From Nitrospira sp. (GTDB lineage: Bacteria > Nitrospirota > Nitrospiria > Nitrospirales > Nitrospiraceae), in assembly GCA_018242725.1 (NCBI GenBank), contig JAFEBI010000015.1, positions 62,001 through 126,000 on the forward strand: a stretch of 64,000 nucleotides of DNA, written 5' to 3'. The position numbers and the translations under genes were made by a program. The stretch's first letter is position 1; every line of letters starts with the position of its first letter. The notes under the pieces are model-generated. The model saw only the letters and a list, made by a program, of their open reading frames with translations, was not told the DNA's origin and searched no databases. Shown piece by piece: positions 9,466-19,501 of the stretch.

Positions 9466-10872
9466 TCACTTCTGGCTGCCAATGAGAAATCGCTGAACAT
9501 TGTCAACCATCCCGCTGAACCAAGACTGTCTTGTTGTGAACCGTTCATCAACTTTCCTTGTCGGCTTCTGAGATACTTCCAATCGGCTTAGTCGATGAGC
9601 GACGTCTCTGAAAGCAGGAGTGTTTTGATTGATCCGGTCATAGACCTCTTTCGCCTGATCGACCCTTCCTATGGATTCAAAACTGCGCCCCAAACAATAG
9701 AGGACCTCCATCACCTCCTTCGGCTGAGCCGTTGGATCCTCTAGGGCCGTGCAAAAGGACTGGATCGCCGCTTGAGGCTCCCGCATCTTGACATAACAAA
9801 ATCCGACCTGCGCATACGCCTTGAACCACATGGACTTATCCCTGGCGACCGCATGAAAAAGTTCCACGGCCTCTTTGAATTGCTCGAGATCCTTTAAAAC
9901 CATGGCTCGTTGATAGTCCTCTTCCGAAGACTGAGTCAACGCGGCTTCAGGAGATGTGTCGGCAATCTCATCCGTTGAGAGCATGCCGCTGGGACCGTGG
10001 TGTTCCAAGGACTCGTCGACGGCAGAGGCAATGTCGATCAATTCTTCCGTAGCAGCCAACGGGAGAATTCTACCTTTGATCCGGTCAAGGGCGGCCTGAG
10101 CGACTAACTTTGCGGTAATGGTGCTTGCTTGTTCAGCGTATCCATAGGTCAAGGTAATATCTGCCACTTGATTAATCAGTCGTGGATTCCCTTGGCTCAA
10201 TCGATGCACAAGCGTACAGGCCTGATCGGTAAAAAGCGTTGGACGCCCGCCTGCGACCTGTAGTCGATGGCGAATACAGTTTGCCGTATCGATCTCCGTC
10301 AATGGCTTAAGATGATAGTCAACGACAATCCGCTGTGCGAATTGAGTCATATCGATCCGTTGAAGCAGCGTATAGAGATCGGGCTGACCCGAAAGGATGA
10401 TCTGCAACTTTAATGTCCTCCCGTCGTTCATGTTCGACAACAGTCTCAACTCTTCAAGCAACTCGGCACCTAAACTTTGAGCTTCATCAATGACGAGAAT
10501 GACACGCCGCGACCGTTTCGACTCTTGAGCCAGAAACTCTGAAAAGAGGTGGTAGGCTTCGATGGGATCAAGTCGTTTAGTGCTGAGCCCGAGAGACAAC
10601 AGGATCCATGGTAGGAGCTGTTCGATATCGTACCGCGCATTAGTCACCAACCCAATTTTGTGGCGGGTACCATGCTCAGCCATGAGCTTCTGGAGGAGGG
10701 AGGTCTTCCCGACACCAGGATCACCCGTGAGCACCATAAACGGGGCCTCACTCAGAATGCCATATTCCAAAAGACTATAGGCCGCCTGATGCTCTGAGCC
10801 TTGATACAGAAAACTGCTGTCTGGTAGAAGGGCGAAGGGTTTAGCCTTGAGCCGATAGAAGGATTCGTACAT
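9466..10872 (-). CDS. ExeA-like AAA ATPase of exosortase/polysaccharide locus
   Basis: A 468-residue protein with an N-terminal ExeA/GspA-type AAA ATPase module and C-terminal TPR-like helices. It begins YESFYRLKAKPFALLPD, typical of the family, and shows Walker A GDPGVGKTS, Walker B VILVIDEAQ and a sensor region ILSGQPDLYTLL. TPR-like repeats occupy about residues 310-430 (AMVLKDLEQFKEAVELFHAVAR). ATPases of this group are found in exosortase-associated polysaccharide operons, where they probably help build or position the export machine. The ATG at 10872 is preferred over a TTG nine bases upstream. It is the last gene of the operon running from the exosortase gene, 33 bases after the kinase gene. 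Confidence 0.85.
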   Translation of the reverse strand: MYESFYRLKAKPFALLPDSSFLYQGSEHQAAYSLLEYGILSEAPFMVLTGDPGVGKTSLLQKLMAEHGTRHKIGLVTNARYDIEQLLPWILLSLGLSTKRLDPIEAYHLFSEFLAQESKRSRRVILVIDEAQSLGAELLEELRLLSNMNDGRTLKLQIILSGQPDLYTLLQRIDMTQFAQRIVVDYHLKPLTEIDTANCIRHRLQVAGGRPTLFTDQACTLVHRLSQGNPRLINQVADITLTYGYAEQASTITAKLVAQAALDRIKGRILPLAATEELIDIASAVDESLEHHGPSGMLSTDEIADTSPEAALTQSSEEDYQRAMVLKDLEQFKEAVELFHAVARDKSMWFKAYAQVGFCYVKMREPQAAIQSFCTALEDPTAQPKEVMEVLYCLGRSFESIGRVDQAKEVYDRINQNTPAFRDVAHRLSRLEVSQKPTRKVDERFTTRQSWFSGMVDNVQRFLIGSQK

Positions 10873-10905
10873 AAGGGTCAACGGTCCTAGAGGCGACAGT
10901 GCGAG

Positions 10906-11733
10906 CTAGGTGGCCAACATTGCTTTCATGTCCGCAAGAGTCAAAGACGATCGTCCAGCCTTGTTCAAGACCGTTCCTAAGACCGGCCGTGAGTTCTTGA
11001 CCAACGAGAGAGCACGCCGCAATTCCTCGCCCGTCGTCTTTCCCTCCTCCACAACCATCAACAGCGCATCCGTGTACGGAGAGAACGCCAAAACGTCAGC
11101 CGTATGAAGCAATGGAGGGAGATCAAAAATCACGACTCGAGAGGGATAGCGATGCTTCAACTCTTCCACCAGCGCAACCATTTTAGGTGAGGTCAGAATC
11201 TCAGTTGAATTTGAGATCGCGCGACCTCCCGGCAGCAAGACAAACCGTCCGATCCCAGGGTGCAATAACAAGTCTTCCACAGGCTGATCATCAAGCAAGT
11301 AATCGGCCAGACCAAGGCAGTCTTTCAAGCCGAATACCTGGTGTACCGTAGGATCCTGAAGATCAGAATCCACCAACAGCACTGTCTGCGTGGTTTCCAT
11401 TGCCAGACTGACCGCCAAATTGACGGCCGTCAGGGTTTTCCCTTCTCCATAACCGGGACTCGTCACGCCGACGACATTCCACCCATTCTCCCGAAGCCGC
11501 TGCGTGACTTGGGTTCGAAGAATTTTATAAGCATCGACGAACGGACCCTTCTTGTGCGCGGCCATGACGCGATGACCACGCAACACCGTGTATGGAATGC
11601 TCAGCGATCTGGTCCTTGTATACGTAATCGGAGGCGGCACCGATTGGGTCGTTGTTCGCCCGGAGGTCTCACCACGAGAAGAGGTCCCCCTGAAGTCCTT
11701 ATACAGCTCAAGCGCGGCACGGATACGATCCAT
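10906..11733 (-). CDS. CpsD/BY-kinase-like polysaccharide ATPase
   Basis: About 275 residues, resembling the cytoplasmic half of bacterial tyrosine kinases (CpsD/Wzc type) that work with Wzz/GumC to control chain length. Motifs are a Walker A-like SPGYGEGKTLTAVNLA, Walker A' VLLVDSDLQDPTVH and a Walker B-like VVIFDLPPLLHTADVLA. The C-terminus (LTLADMKAMLAT) has no tyrosine cluster, so autophosphorylation there is doubtful. The ATG at 11733 has GGAAGG five bases upstream and starts 14 bases after the Wzz stop; a longer frame to 11784 overlaps that gene. It sits between the Wzz and ATPase genes, as in other exosortase-linked polysaccharide operons. Confidence 0.88.
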   Translation of the reverse strand: MDRIRAALELYKDFRGTSSRGETSGRTTTQSVPPPITYTRTRSLSIPYTVLRGHRVMAAHKKGPFVDAYKILRTQVTQRLRENGWNVVGVTSPGYGEGKTLTAVNLAVSLAMETTQTVLLVDSDLQDPTVHQVFGLKDCLGLADYLLDDQPVEDLLLHPGIGRFVLLPGGRAISNSTEILTSPKMVALVEELKHRYPSRVVIFDLPPLLHTADVLAFSPYTDALLMVVEEGKTTGEELRRALSLVKNSRPVLGTVLNKAGRSSLTLADMKAMLAT

Positions 11734-11747
11734 AATAGCCTTCCGGG

Positions 11748-13520
11748 TTACTCCACCCCAAACTGTCTCAATGCCGAAAACCACAGGACATCCAATGGGG
11801 TCACAAAGACGTGGACCAACACAATAGCCGTCGCGAGAACGCCAACTCCCGCCGTTTGCACGACCCTTCTCCTGAGCTTGACGTGGGACAGATCTTCTTC
11901 GTTCGGCATGAACGGAATCACCGCGAGGGGAAACTGTTGCGTCAAGACCACGAGCTGCTCGGGCGTCCGGATGGAATGGTCGAGTGATTCCGCAGCCGCT
12001 CCCGCGCCGACTCCCCCGCCCACGGCGAGAAAGACTCCCAGAAGAACGATGACGAACCGATTGGGTTTATACGGCTTCTCGGGAAGACTGGGCGGATCAA
12101 TGAGCGAGAAGCGTTCGCCTTTTCTCTGAACCTCCAACCCTTCCGATACCTTGGCTTCCAGCAATCGAGAGCGAATTTCTTGATACTTTTGTCCGGAAGT
12201 ATCTCGGTCTCGTACCAGGACCAAATACTCCGGCTCAATTTCAGGCCCCCGCTCCAGGCGCGTCGCATACCCTTGTAGTCGTCGTTTGATATCGGTGCGG
12301 GTATTTCGAAGCCCATCCAATGAAGACATTACGGAGTTCAACTGAGCCTGCAGATTGATATAGGCTGGATTCTCAGGCCGTTGAGTAACAACCTTTCTTG
12401 GCACGCTTCCGAGTCGACGCACTTCTTGTTCAAGGCCTGCGACCTTTCTCCGAGCCTGAAGCACGTCAGGGTGCTCAGGCCCCAATCGTTCTGAATCCGC
12501 CGCCAGCGCTGTACGCGCCTCAGTGAGCCGCTTCGAAGCTTCGTCGGCATCGGACGGCTCCCCCACTTCCTTTTCCAACGCTTCGATTTCCTGTTTCATC
12601 TTCACGATGTCAGGATGCTCGGGAGATAAATTCGCGGCGGCACCGGCATATTGAGCGCGCAGAGCGCGCAACCGTTCCGTCGAATCCAGGATGCGTTCCC
12701 CGGTCACAGATAAGATCGGTGTATTCGGCTTCACAGTCGCCAATTCCCCCTCGAGATAGGTCTTGCGCTCTTCCAGGCTCCGAATCTGCTGATCGACATC
12801 CATCGATTCACGTTCAGCTTGATTCAGTAGTTGCTGATTCAACGGCATCAATTCCGGAAGCGCCCCCTTCGCTCGGTGTTTGAACGAGGCGATGCGTTCA
12901 TCGATTTCCTTGATATGACGCGCCAGGTTTTCCGCTTCCTGCTGGAGGAACGACGTGGCCTCCTGCGCTTGTCGTTCACGGCTCTTCAAGTTCTCTCCCA
13001 AGAATAAGCTCGTCAGCTCATTGGCCACCTTCTGAGCCAATTCAGGAGTTCGGTTTTGATAGGACACCGTAAAGGCAATGGTGGCCTTGGTGGCATGTTG
13101 CGTACGCTTATCCACGACATCCGCGCTGATCACTTCCACTTCAATATCCTTGATGAATCGTTTGACGATCTCCTCGATCGGTGTACTGTTGCGAAGATCC
13201 TGGTACAAATTCAATTGCTCAACCACTTTCCAAAGTGTTGTCCGACTCATCACTTGTTGTTTGATCGTCTCAATCCGTTGGTCGGCATAACTCGTAATCG
13301 TCGACCTGACAAGATCCGATGGAATTTCCTGTTCCTCGATCAAGATCGTGGCCGTTGACTTATATGTCGGCGGCCAGAGAAACGCCAGGAACAACGACAC
13401 CATCAGAAGACCAAGACTGGTGAGGAAGACAAGCTTGCGACGCCGATGAAACGCCGTAATGTAATCATTTACGCCCATGACTCGCTCGGAATGCTGTCCT
13501 GATCCTTGTGACTGTGCCAT
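11748..13520 (-). CDS. Wzz/GumC-type polysaccharide chain-length (co-polymerase) protein
   Basis: Inner-membrane co-polymerase, 590 residues, controlling polymer length and linking the cytoplasmic kinase to the outer-membrane exporter. TM1 is near residues 29-50 (LVFLTSLGLLMVSLFLAFLW), followed by a Wzz domain starting PPTYKSTATILIEEQ. A long periplasmic coiled coil contains two similar helical segments bearing NLSPEHPDIVKMK (about 304) and RLGPEHPDVLQAR (about 347), as in GumC/EpsF proteins. The GNVR-like region near residues 425-490 ends in IDPPSLPEKPYKPNRFV, followed by TM2 and a further hydrophobic stretch near residues 555-575. An alternative start is the Met at residue 15. The stop lies 14 bases before the kinase start, indicating coupled expression. 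Confidence 0.92.
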   Translation of the reverse strand: MAQSQGSGQHSERVMGVNDYITAFHRRRKLVFLTSLGLLMVSLFLAFLWPPTYKSTATILIEEQEIPSDLVRSTITSYADQRIETIKQQVMSRTTLWKVVEQLNLYQDLRNSTPIEEIVKRFIKDIEVEVISADVVDKRTQHATKATIAFTVSYQNRTPELAQKVANELTSLFLGENLKSRERQAQEATSFLQQEAENLARHIKEIDERIASFKHRAKGALPELMPLNQQLLNQAERESMDVDQQIRSLEERKTYLEGELATVKPNTPILSVTGERILDSTERLRALRAQYAGAAANLSPEHPDIVKMKQEIEALEKEVGEPSDADEASKRLTEARTALAADSERLGPEHPDVLQARRKVAGLEQEVRRLGSVPRKVVTQRPENPAYINLQAQLNSVMSSLDGLRNTRTDIKRRLQGYATRLERGPEIEPEYLVLVRDRDTSGQKYQEIRSRLLEAKVSEGLEVQRKGERFSLIDPPSLPEKPYKPNRFVIVLLGVFLAVGGGVGAGAAAESLDHSIRTPEQLVVLTQQFPLAVIPFMPNEEDLSHVKLRRRVVQTAGVGVLATAIVLVHVFVTPLDVLWFSALRQFGVE

Positions 13521-13524
13521 AGTG

Positions 13525-14751
13525 TCAATGAGAGAACGAGAGACGTGAGGGGGAATATGTCACCATAAATGTTGTCCCATGAGATTCGGTTGAACTGATT
13601 GTGCTGTCGGTATCACGCCATCGATACATGTATGACACCTCTGCCCGCCACCATTCGAGAAACTGCCACGTCAACTTCGGTGCCACGCTGACATAGCGGC
13701 TTTCCGGGAAGGTTCCACCTATGGCTGTGCCAGCCTTTCCAGTCGTAAGCATTCCAACCACATTCAGCCCGAAGGTCAGGGTCTCAGAAACGTCATAGGT
13801 GGCGGAGACTTCGCCTCGATTAGTCTGAATTAAGAGTCCAAATCCACTAGGGTTCAGGTCCCGCGCAAACGTCACTTGGGCCATAGCCCGCTCAAACTTC
13901 TTGATTATACTGGCCCCGGCCAACCACACGGTCTCATCGGCACTGATGGAGCCAATCGGTGTCTGCGTATTGGAAGACAAAAACCTGGGACCGCCATAGA
14001 CTGATCCCGTTAACGATTCATCAAACGCATGCGTGAGAGTCAAATTAATTCCCGGAAAGTTGGCTTGAAATGGGACTCGTGAGTCCGTTGTTCGGATATC
14101 CGTGTAGGATCCCGATAGCTGAATTTGGTCGCGCTCCGTCAACTGATACTGCAACCCACCAGATCCACCGACCACTCGATAGTCAGCCAACCTGGCGGTT
14201 TCATATGTCGTATCGGACAACTGTACACTTGAATAAAGCGACAACTTTTCCGTCACCATCCTTGTCCACGTTGGATTGAAGGTCCACTGATTGCGCTGGG
14301 CGAATTGCAAGACAACCCCTGTGGCCTGCAATTCGCCCAGCAACGTATTATCACGGGTAAATCCTCCGTTGAACCCAAAGAGATCCTGCTCCGTCCTATA
14401 GTGCATCGACAAAGGAGCATAGACGTTCGTAAATTGCCTGTTCTCTCCCCCGAAATATCCGACAACATCCGCCGCGAGCTTGCTACTGACGTCGAGCCGT
14501 TCGGTCTTCCCCACAAATTCCGCCGATGGTGTCACCCAATAACCATACGTGTCGTGATGTGGAAGCGGCGTCAACAAGAGGTTACTGTTATACACTCCCT
14601 TCAACCCAATGGATGGAGACAGGGACCATTCTGCCGCCTCGCTTTGATATGGCATGCCGTATCCCAAGAGCCAAAGCAGCACCACGACCCGCCCGACGCC
14701 CCTCGCATATCGATAGTCACCACGGCCTCCAACCTCATATCTTCCATGCAT
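13525..14751 (-). CDS. Outer-membrane beta-barrel protein of polysaccharide export
   Basis: A 408-residue protein with an N-terminal signal-like stretch (GRVVVLLWLLGYGMPYQSEA) followed by alternating amphipathic strands, for example LSPSIGLKGVYNSNLLLTP, DQIQLSGSYTDIRT and WWRAEVSYMYRWRD, down to the C-terminus. This pattern fits an outer-membrane barrel of the kind encoded beside Wza and Wzz in exosortase-linked loci. It may form the outer-membrane channel, because the neighbouring Wza-like protein is short. The gene starts three bases after the Wza-like stop and ends four bases before the Wzz start. No clear Shine-Dalgarno is visible, so translational coupling is likely and the exact start is uncertain. 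Confidence 0.8.
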   Translation of the reverse strand: MHGRYEVGGRGDYRYARGVGRVVVLLWLLGYGMPYQSEAAEWSLSPSIGLKGVYNSNLLLTPLPHHDTYGYWVTPSAEFVGKTERLDVSSKLAADVVGYFGGENRQFTNVYAPLSMHYRTEQDLFGFNGGFTRDNTLLGELQATGVVLQFAQRNQWTFNPTWTRMVTEKLSLYSSVQLSDTTYETARLADYRVVGGSGGLQYQLTERDQIQLSGSYTDIRTTDSRVPFQANFPGINLTLTHAFDESLTGSVYGGPRFLSSNTQTPIGSISADETVWLAGASIIKKFERAMAQVTFARDLNPSGFGLLIQTNRGEVSATYDVSETLTFGLNVVGMLTTGKAGTAIGGTFPESRYVSVAPKLTWQFLEWWRAEVSYMYRWRDTDSTISSTESHGTTFMVTYSPSRLSFSH

Positions 14752-14754
14752 TGG

Positions 14755-15354
14755 TTACGGCACCATGACGACGTCACCGCGCTGGAGAAGAATATTCTGC
14801 TCCAAGTCTCTCCCTTTTCGAATATCTCCATAGCGGAAGGGAATGGCCTGCTGTTCTCCCCTGACTCGACGCATCACCTTAATATCGTTTTCTCCGGCAA
14901 ACGGGGTCAGCCCTCCGGCAAGACTGAGGGCTTGCAGCACGTCGGCGTAATGGCCCATCACGTATTCACCTGGCTTGTTGACTCGACCAACGACATAAAC
15001 CTTATAGCTGGCAACTTTCGTCACGGCCACGGAGACATTGGGATTCGGGATATACTTCGTGAGGCGCTTGATCAGCTCTCCACGAATATCGTCGACCGTC
15101 TGATTCTCCGCCTGGATGTCTCCGACGAGGGGAAACGAAAACATACCGTCCGGCCGAACCACGACTTCACGGGTTAACTGCTCATCTTTCCATACCGACA
15201 CCAGCAAGATATCCTCCGCACCCAGTCGGTATCCTGGCTCAAGCTGCGACACCAGAGAGGCAGGCATCGGATCGTCGGCATGAACTGGCATCGCCGCGAG
15301 CACGACACTCATCATCAGTCCTCCACTCAGCATTGATCGCACCGAACGAACCAT
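14755..15354 (-). CDS. Wza-like polysaccharide export protein (short form)
   Basis: A 199-residue periplasmic or outer-membrane exporter component. The signal peptide (residues 1-26) ends near MPVHADD. A polysaccharide biosynthesis/export domain follows (YRLGAEDILLVSVWKDEQLTR and VVRPDGMFSFPLVGDI), then a SLBB-like domain (YKVYVVGRVNKPGEY, LSLAGGLTPFAGENDIKVMRR). It lacks the extra SLBB repeats and C-terminal amphipathic helix of E. coli Wza (about 380 residues), and no lipobox is visible. Short forms are common in exosortase-linked loci, where a separate barrel probably spans the outer membrane. It is spaced seven bases from the TPR gene upstream and three bases from the barrel gene downstream. 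Confidence 0.92.
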   Translation of the reverse strand: MVRSVRSMLSGGLMMSVVLAAMPVHADDPMPASLVSQLEPGYRLGAEDILLVSVWKDEQLTREVVVRPDGMFSFPLVGDIQAENQTVDDIRGELIKRLTKYIPNPNVSVAVTKVASYKVYVVGRVNKPGEYVMGHYADVLQALSLAGGLTPFAGENDIKVMRRVRGEQQAIPFRYGDIRKGRDLEQNILLQRGDVVMVP

Positions 15355-15361
15355 GGCTTTT

Positions 15362-17794
15362 TTACCCCCTTAACTGTGCGAGGACCTGCTCGGCCTCTCG
15401 TCGCCCTTCAAATGGATCCGGACTTTTGAGTGCTCTGGAAAGATAGGTGCGAGCATCAGCTCGTTGACCGGACCGAAAGAATGCGATTCCAAGATGATAA
15501 TTCAGGACAGACATTTCCGGAGATTTGGCGACAGCCTCTTTCATTAAACGGATTGCTTCTTCCTGTTGGCCCATTTTCAATCGTACCCACCCGAGCGTAT
15601 CGATGAACAAGGGGTGCGGAGCGTCCTTCTCAAACTCTCTGCTAAGGCCGAAGGCTTTCTGCAAACTTGCCAGATCCCCTTTATGATCGACCAGCAACAC
15701 AGCCAAATTATTCGCCGCCAATACATTATGTGGATTGATCCGCAATGTCTCTTCATATGCGCTCATGGCCAGATCGACCTGTCCCCGCTCGGACTGCACC
15801 GAAGCCAACAGCATGTGCAGCTCTTCGCTATCGGGGTTGGCTGCAAGTGCCGCTTGCACGATCTGTAATGCCTCCTCCGGCTTTTTCTGGGACAATGACG
15901 CCGTGGCCCAGTTGAGCCATGGGGTCACCCATTTCGGATTGACTCGGGCGGCTTCCCGATAGTGGGATGTCGCCTCTTCGTAGAGCTGTGAACGTGACAA
16001 GACCTCTCCCAGAAGTCCATGGGCGAATGGATGGTCCTTATTGGAAGCCAAGATAGACTCCAGCCTGTCCCTGGAACGGGCAACCTGCCCTAACGCCATC
16101 TCGACCTTCACAAGCGACAGCAACGGCTCAGAATCATTTGGAGCGAGCACAGTTGCTCGTTCGTAGGCTAGACTCGCGTCACTCAGACGGCGCCGCGCCT
16201 CATAAAACCGCCCCTCCGCCAATAGCGCCACAGACTGATTGCCACCTGACACCTGGCGAAGTCTCATCAACGTTCGCTCCGCTTCCTGCCAATTCTTCGT
16301 CATCACATCCAAGGCCATCAGCATGTCAAGCGCAGTGACATCCTGAGGCCGCTGCTTCAAGAGATCCTCGAGTCGAGCACGGGCCTGCTGATGTCGTCCA
16401 CTTCGGCTGTCCAGCATTGCCAGGGATCGTTTAGCATCCACCTGGTCCGGGTACAGCGCCACTGCCCGCTCAAAACTGTCCTTGGCGAGATTGATATCGC
16501 CAGCGAGTTGATGGGCCTGACCAAGCAAATAGTGCACAGTGGCTAACTCCGGCTGATCATGCAGGACAGTACGAAACGCCTGCACGGCATCCTTCCCGTT
16601 TCTTCTGGTCAACGCCATTCGACCAATGAGGATCAATCCTTCGGTTGATCGAGGATTCTGTTGCAAGACATCCTGCACTTGACGTTCCGCTTCGAGCTGC
16701 TTACCGGCCAGAAAATCCATCTCCGCCAACTTTACCTTGGCCTCCAGCCCAACCGGCTTCTCGTTGTATTCATGAATCAACGCCATATACTGATCGCGCG
16801 CTTTAGGCTCCTGGCCCATCTTTCTGTAGAGAGCGGCAACTCCGAATTGAAGCTGGCTTGCATACGGCAACTGCGCCGCGGCATCCAAGAGCACTCGCTC
16901 GGCGGACGAGAGGTCATTCTTATTGACAAAGAACTCCGCCAACACAAGTCTGCGTTGCTCACTGTTCGGATCACGCGCCACTGCATCACGAAGCACGGTT
17001 TCCGCCTCGTCATAGGCGCTCTGCTTGACATAGAACTGCGCCAATCTTAGTCGATGATCGAGCGATTCCGGCTCGACGTCGATCATCCGACGGATCACTC
17101 TCTCTGCGCCAGCCGTATCGTTGGCTCTGGTCAATACCATATTCAAACTATTCAGCAGATCCAGATCGTTGGGATGCGCCTCCAAGGCGCGTCGCAGTGT
17201 CTCCTCGGCATCACGATATCGCTGACGCTGGCCGTACAACGTCGCGAGGAGAATCACGACATCCGGTTCTGTTGGAAATTCCCGGGCCAGCGCTTCCGCC
17301 TTAGGAATCGCTGGAAGAACGGCCGCGTCCGACCCCACCTGTGAAGCAATCATTAGCGCCTGCGCCTGAGCATGACCGGGATTTCTCTTGAGGACCGTCT
17401 CTGCCGTTTCCATCACATGATCAGTCAATCGAGCTTCCAGATAGTATTTACCCAAGGTAATTAACGCCGCGGCATGATCAGGATTCAGTCGTACAGCTTC
17501 CTGATACAGCTGCACCGCATTGCGCCAATTCTTTTCCTTCTCCTCAACTCGAGCAAAGAGGACATAGGCATCCGCATCTTTCGGGTCAATTTTCAGCACA
17601 TTTCTCAGGGCCACCCGCGCCTTGGGATAATTCGCCGCATCCATGTACTCAGTGGCTCGGGCAAAGTACTTTGCCTTTCTCTCCTCCGGACCGCCGCAAG
17701 CGGTCAAGACGAGAGCTGCGAGGAGCACAACGCCGACACCTCCACTCCTGCCGACACTCCGCCCACGGCGCTGATGAAAGTGTTCACAATTCAT
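15362..17794 (-). CDS. PrsT-type TPR lipoprotein
   Basis: An 810-residue protein made almost wholly of tetratricopeptide repeats after a lipoprotein signal (VVLLAALVLTACGG, lipobox LTAC with Cys near 33). Repeats such as YPKARVALRNVLKIDPKDADAY, RNAVQLYQEAVRLNPDHAAAL and LAMSAYEETLRINPHNVLAANNLAVLL recur throughout, giving roughly twenty units. Proteins of this size and position are known as PrsT in exosortase/PEP-CTERM systems and are thought to scaffold polysaccharide assembly or export in the periplasm. It lies between the WecA-like gene (29-base gap) and the Wza-like gene (7-base gap). Family assignment rests on architecture plus context; the binding partner is not known. Confidence 0.88.
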   Translation of the reverse strand: MNCEHFHQRRGRSVGRSGGVGVVLLAALVLTACGGPEERKAKYFARATEYMDAANYPKARVALRNVLKIDPKDADAYVLFARVEEKEKNWRNAVQLYQEAVRLNPDHAAALITLGKYYLEARLTDHVMETAETVLKRNPGHAQAQALMIASQVGSDAAVLPAIPKAEALAREFPTEPDVVILLATLYGQRQRYRDAEETLRRALEAHPNDLDLLNSLNMVLTRANDTAGAERVIRRMIDVEPESLDHRLRLAQFYVKQSAYDEAETVLRDAVARDPNSEQRRLVLAEFFVNKNDLSSAERVLLDAAAQLPYASQLQFGVAALYRKMGQEPKARDQYMALIHEYNEKPVGLEAKVKLAEMDFLAGKQLEAERQVQDVLQQNPRSTEGLILIGRMALTRRNGKDAVQAFRTVLHDQPELATVHYLLGQAHQLAGDINLAKDSFERAVALYPDQVDAKRSLAMLDSRSGRHQQARARLEDLLKQRPQDVTALDMLMALDVMTKNWQEAERTLMRLRQVSGGNQSVALLAEGRFYEARRRLSDASLAYERATVLAPNDSEPLLSLVKVEMALGQVARSRDRLESILASNKDHPFAHGLLGEVLSRSQLYEEATSHYREAARVNPKWVTPWLNWATASLSQKKPEEALQIVQAALAANPDSEELHMLLASVQSERGQVDLAMSAYEETLRINPHNVLAANNLAVLLVDHKGDLASLQKAFGLSREFEKDAPHPLFIDTLGWVRLKMGQQEEAIRLMKEAVAKSPEMSVLNYHLGIAFFRSGQRADARTYLSRALKSPDPFEGRREAEQVLAQLRG

Positions 17795-17823
17795 GCTTGT
17801 AAGTTATTACGTAACGCACTGCG

Positions 17824-19458
17824 CTACAACAAAATCCGAATTCCCAACCCAAAGAGGATCCAGAGCGACACAAGTCCCAATTGTCTGACCCGAGTGGAAA
17901 ATGCATGAAGGAGCAACTCGAATGAGAAGAACAGCACCACCAATTTTGCGGCAAAGACCCCCAAATGCGAGACATTCGCACTGACCTCAGGGAGAAGTGG
18001 AAATGTCACGGCCAAGAACACCATTAAATAGTCGAGCGGTGTCGTCTTAAATCGGCTCTCTTGATTGAATCGAAGACTTAATAGCACCATAATCGCAGCG
18101 ACGATAAAAAACACGTTGTCCGCCATCACGACAGCAGAAACAACATCAACTCGAGATCCTTCACAAACATAGAGCAAAAATGTGGTTCCGACATAAAGCC
18201 CTCCGCGCACAAAGTAGGGAGCAATCTGCGAAGAGCAGGAGAGTCCGATCAATACCACCGCGAAAAGTGCGATCGAGACATATCCCACGTCGTTGGGGAC
18301 CGTCGAGGGAAGAAATACCAATGCAATCAAGAACAACGGAACGGTCACAGCCAAGAACTGGATTGGGATATCCGTCAACCAAGGACCATTGATAAATTTG
18401 GTGATGGTGGCATTTGAGAGGACATGAACTGCTCGTGAAGTCGGAGATGGAAGAAGTCCTCGCCCCACCGCAATAAACAACATGAGAACCGAGAGCGCCA
18501 ACACAAGATAGAGCGGTAAGATGAGTCTGTCTGACTCCCACCGTAATAGGTAGGCGACACCCAACATGCTGGCCTGGATGAGATAGATCACGGTCACGGC
18601 TTCATAGTGAGTCAGCCCGACTTTGAGCAACTTATGATGGATATGCGCTCGATCTCCAACGAATGGCGACCGTCCCTCGGCTAATCGTTGACTGGTCACT
18701 CCGAGCGTATCCAAAAACGGAAGGCCCAAGAGAAACAAGGCAAGGCTCGGAGTGAATGGCCCGCGCGATGAATCTGTCAGCAAGACCGCCAGCACCCCCA
18801 TCATGAATCCCAAGAGTTGGCTGCCGCCGTCGCCCATGAAGATGCGTGCAGGATAAGTGTTGTACCGCAAGAACCCTAAGATCGCTCCAAGAAAAGGAAC
18901 AGTGAGCATGAGAACCGTCGAGTCACTAGAGAGATACGCCAGATAGGCGATCCCACTGAGCGTTAAGAACGACAACCCACCGGCCAGGCCGTCTAAACCA
19001 TCTGTCAGATTCACAGCGTTTGAAACGCCGATCAGAAATACGACCGTCACGAATATCCCAGCCCATGCCGGCACTTCCACATCGGGAAGAAAGGGAAGAG
19101 TGGTAAACCAGATGTCTCCACCGATCACCACAGCAAGAGCCGCGAACAGCTGGCCAACAACTTTCGTTTTATAGCTAAGATCGACTCGGTCATCCCACAC
19201 ACCGAAACCCACGATAATCCCGCATCCTGCTAACACTGAGAATGTTGTGGTATCATTAATCCCCCACCAGGCAATCGAGACACATGCGCCGACAGCAAAA
19301 GCAACCCCACCGATCCGTGGCACCGCCTGCTCATGAACTTTTCGTCCTCCCGGCTGATCCATGATCTGGAAACGCTCAGCCACAATCCGTAAGAGCGGAA
19401 TCAGAGCCATGCAGACCAGCAAGGCGGTCATGGAACTGAAAAAGAGTTCATTCAGCAT
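17824..19458 (-). CDS. WecA/MraY-like polyprenyl-phosphate sugar-phosphate transferase
   Basis: A 544-residue, many-times membrane-spanning enzyme that likely primes polysaccharide synthesis by moving a sugar-1-phosphate from a UDP-sugar to undecaprenyl phosphate. Family motifs are PGGRKVHEQAVPRIGG, GVWDDRVDLSYKTK, NAVNLTDGLDGLAGG (the DDGLD-like motif), RIFMGDGGSQLLGF and the HxHH-like DRAHIHHKLL. The first 330 residues are the transferase. A further 200 residues add more hydrophobic helices, making the protein longer than WecA (about 360). This long form occurs in several exosortase-linked loci. It starts 43 bases after the exosortase stop and is the only obvious priming enzyme in the window. 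Confidence 0.92.
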   Translation of the reverse strand: MLNELFFSSMTALLVCMALIPLLRIVAERFQIMDQPGGRKVHEQAVPRIGGVAFAVGACVSIAWWGINDTTTFSVLAGCGIIVGFGVWDDRVDLSYKTKVVGQLFAALAVVIGGDIWFTTLPFLPDVEVPAWAGIFVTVVFLIGVSNAVNLTDGLDGLAGGLSFLTLSGIAYLAYLSSDSTVLMLTVPFLGAILGFLRYNTYPARIFMGDGGSQLLGFMMGVLAVLLTDSSRGPFTPSLALFLLGLPFLDTLGVTSQRLAEGRSPFVGDRAHIHHKLLKVGLTHYEAVTVIYLIQASMLGVAYLLRWESDRLILPLYLVLALSVLMLFIAVGRGLLPSPTSRAVHVLSNATITKFINGPWLTDIPIQFLAVTVPLFLIALVFLPSTVPNDVGYVSIALFAVVLIGLSCSSQIAPYFVRGGLYVGTTFLLYVCEGSRVDVVSAVVMADNVFFIVAAIMVLLSLRFNQESRFKTTPLDYLMVFLAVTFPLLPEVSANVSHLGVFAAKLVVLFFSFELLLHAFSTRVRQLGLVSLWILFGLGIRILL

Positions 19459-19501
19459 AGGTGTGCTCTCTCATCAGACATAGTGTTATTCAATGTGTTA
19501 T

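Noticed and set aside
10906-11733. Calling the CpsD-like protein a full tyrosine autokinase
   Set aside because: The C-terminal tyrosine cluster is absent, so only the ATPase fold and context support the name.
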